From Betaproteobacteria bacterium (lineage in GTDB: Bacteria > Pseudomonadota > Gammaproteobacteria > Burkholderiales > SG8-41): a stretch of 21,944 nucleotides of DNA. Positions 21,788 to 21,944 of the stretch are shown in pieces. The notes beneath the pieces were generated by a model. That model worked only from the letters and a program-made list of their open reading frames with translations, was not told where the DNA came from and did no database searches. Numbering within the stretch: position 1 is the stretch's first letter; each line of letters opens with the position of its first letter. The stretch spans positions 1 to 21,944 of the forward strand of contig JACOVL010000011.1 in assembly GCA_016177355.1 (NCBI GenBank). The letters run 5' to 3'. A program made the translations under genes and the position numbers.

Positions 21788-21944
21788 TTAACCGGCTTTT
21801 TTCGTCTTGGCGTCCTGGCGGTTGAAATAGGATCTGGCATTTTCAACGTCGAGCGCGATCCGGCGCGTGAGCGCGGCGAGATCGGCGTATTTCTCCTCGT
21901 CGCGGAATTTGTGCAGGAACTCCACGCGCACGTGCCGCCCGTAT
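21788..21944 (-). CDS. ribF: Riboflavin kinase/FAD synthetase RibF, C-terminal fragment (5' end outside window)
   Basis: The last 51 residues of RibF are readable. YGRHVRVEFLHKFRDEEKYA and the following LAALTRRIALDVENARSYF match the end of the riboflavin kinase domain, which makes FMN from riboflavin. The frame runs from the window edge to a TAA at 21788. The final residues FNRQDAKTKKAG come from a short tandem repeat rather than typical RibF sequence. The position directly upstream of ileS is the conserved proteobacterial order. Confidence 0.9.
   Translation of the reverse strand, partial: YGRHVRVEFLHKFRDEEKYADLAALTRRIALDVENARSYFNRQDAKTKKAG
21803..21826. repeat. Short octamer tandem repeat at the 3' end of ribF
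   Basis: CGTCTTGG and CGTCCTGG follow each other directly (one mismatch), then a partial third unit beginning CGG. Read on the minus strand this is CGCCAGGACGCCAAGACG, resembling dispersed CGCCAAGA repeats known between genes in many bacteria. It is translated here as the end of RibF (NRQDAKT). Confidence 0.6.

Noticed and set aside
20074..21825. 583-residue open frame antisense to ileS
   Set aside because: The composition is that of a shadow frame, and ileS on the other strand is certain from HIGH, KMSKS and full-length similarity.

Overview
The window comes from a GC-rich proteobacterium, most likely a betaproteobacterium (Burkholderiales/Rhodocyclales-like). The support is a Bug/TctC-type solute receptor, a close PrpD homologue, a complete minor-pilin operon with PilY1, and the ribF-ileS-lspA-ispH gene order. 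This taxonomic call is inference from gene content. No phage, insertion sequence or CRISPR array is visible.

Left part (1-5641, all minus strand): a Fic adenylyltransferase cut by the window edge, an isocitrate lyase/PEP mutase-family enzyme of the oxaloacetate decarboxylase type, prpD (2-methylcitrate dehydratase), a periplasmic Bug receptor with its own rho-independent terminator, and an alpha/beta hydrolase. The receptor, prpD and the lyase-like gene could form a carboxylate uptake and breakdown locus, although they are not one transcript.

Middle part (5673-9662): a short divergent promoter region serves the hydrolase and an acyl-CoA dehydrogenase. Then come a degenerate HtrA-like protein (minus) and a divergently read SDR protein (plus). 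All three of these last proteins keep their fold signatures but have lost canonical catalytic residues. A Phd/VapC toxin-antitoxin pair follows, and the vapC stop codon lies inside the 3' end of a convergent tRNA-Thr(CGT) gene.

Right-centre (9948-17406, plus): a tightly packed minor type IV pilin operon, pilE-fimT-pilV-pilW-pilX-pilY1, followed by a small secreted four-cysteine protein. PilY1 lacks its usual C-terminal end and has no in-frame stop where the next gene starts.

Right end (17412-21944, minus): the housekeeping operon ribF-ileS-lspA-ispH. Three different families of short repeat sit at its gene junctions. One supplies the last residues of LspA, one spans the ileS start codon, and one encodes the end of RibF. 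A second copy of the lspA/ispH repeat, with the same inverted-arm layout, lies after prpD. These repeat insertions, the stop-less pilY1 and the three enzymes with altered active sites are the most unusual parts of the window. I do not see clear evidence for a wholly new multi-gene system.
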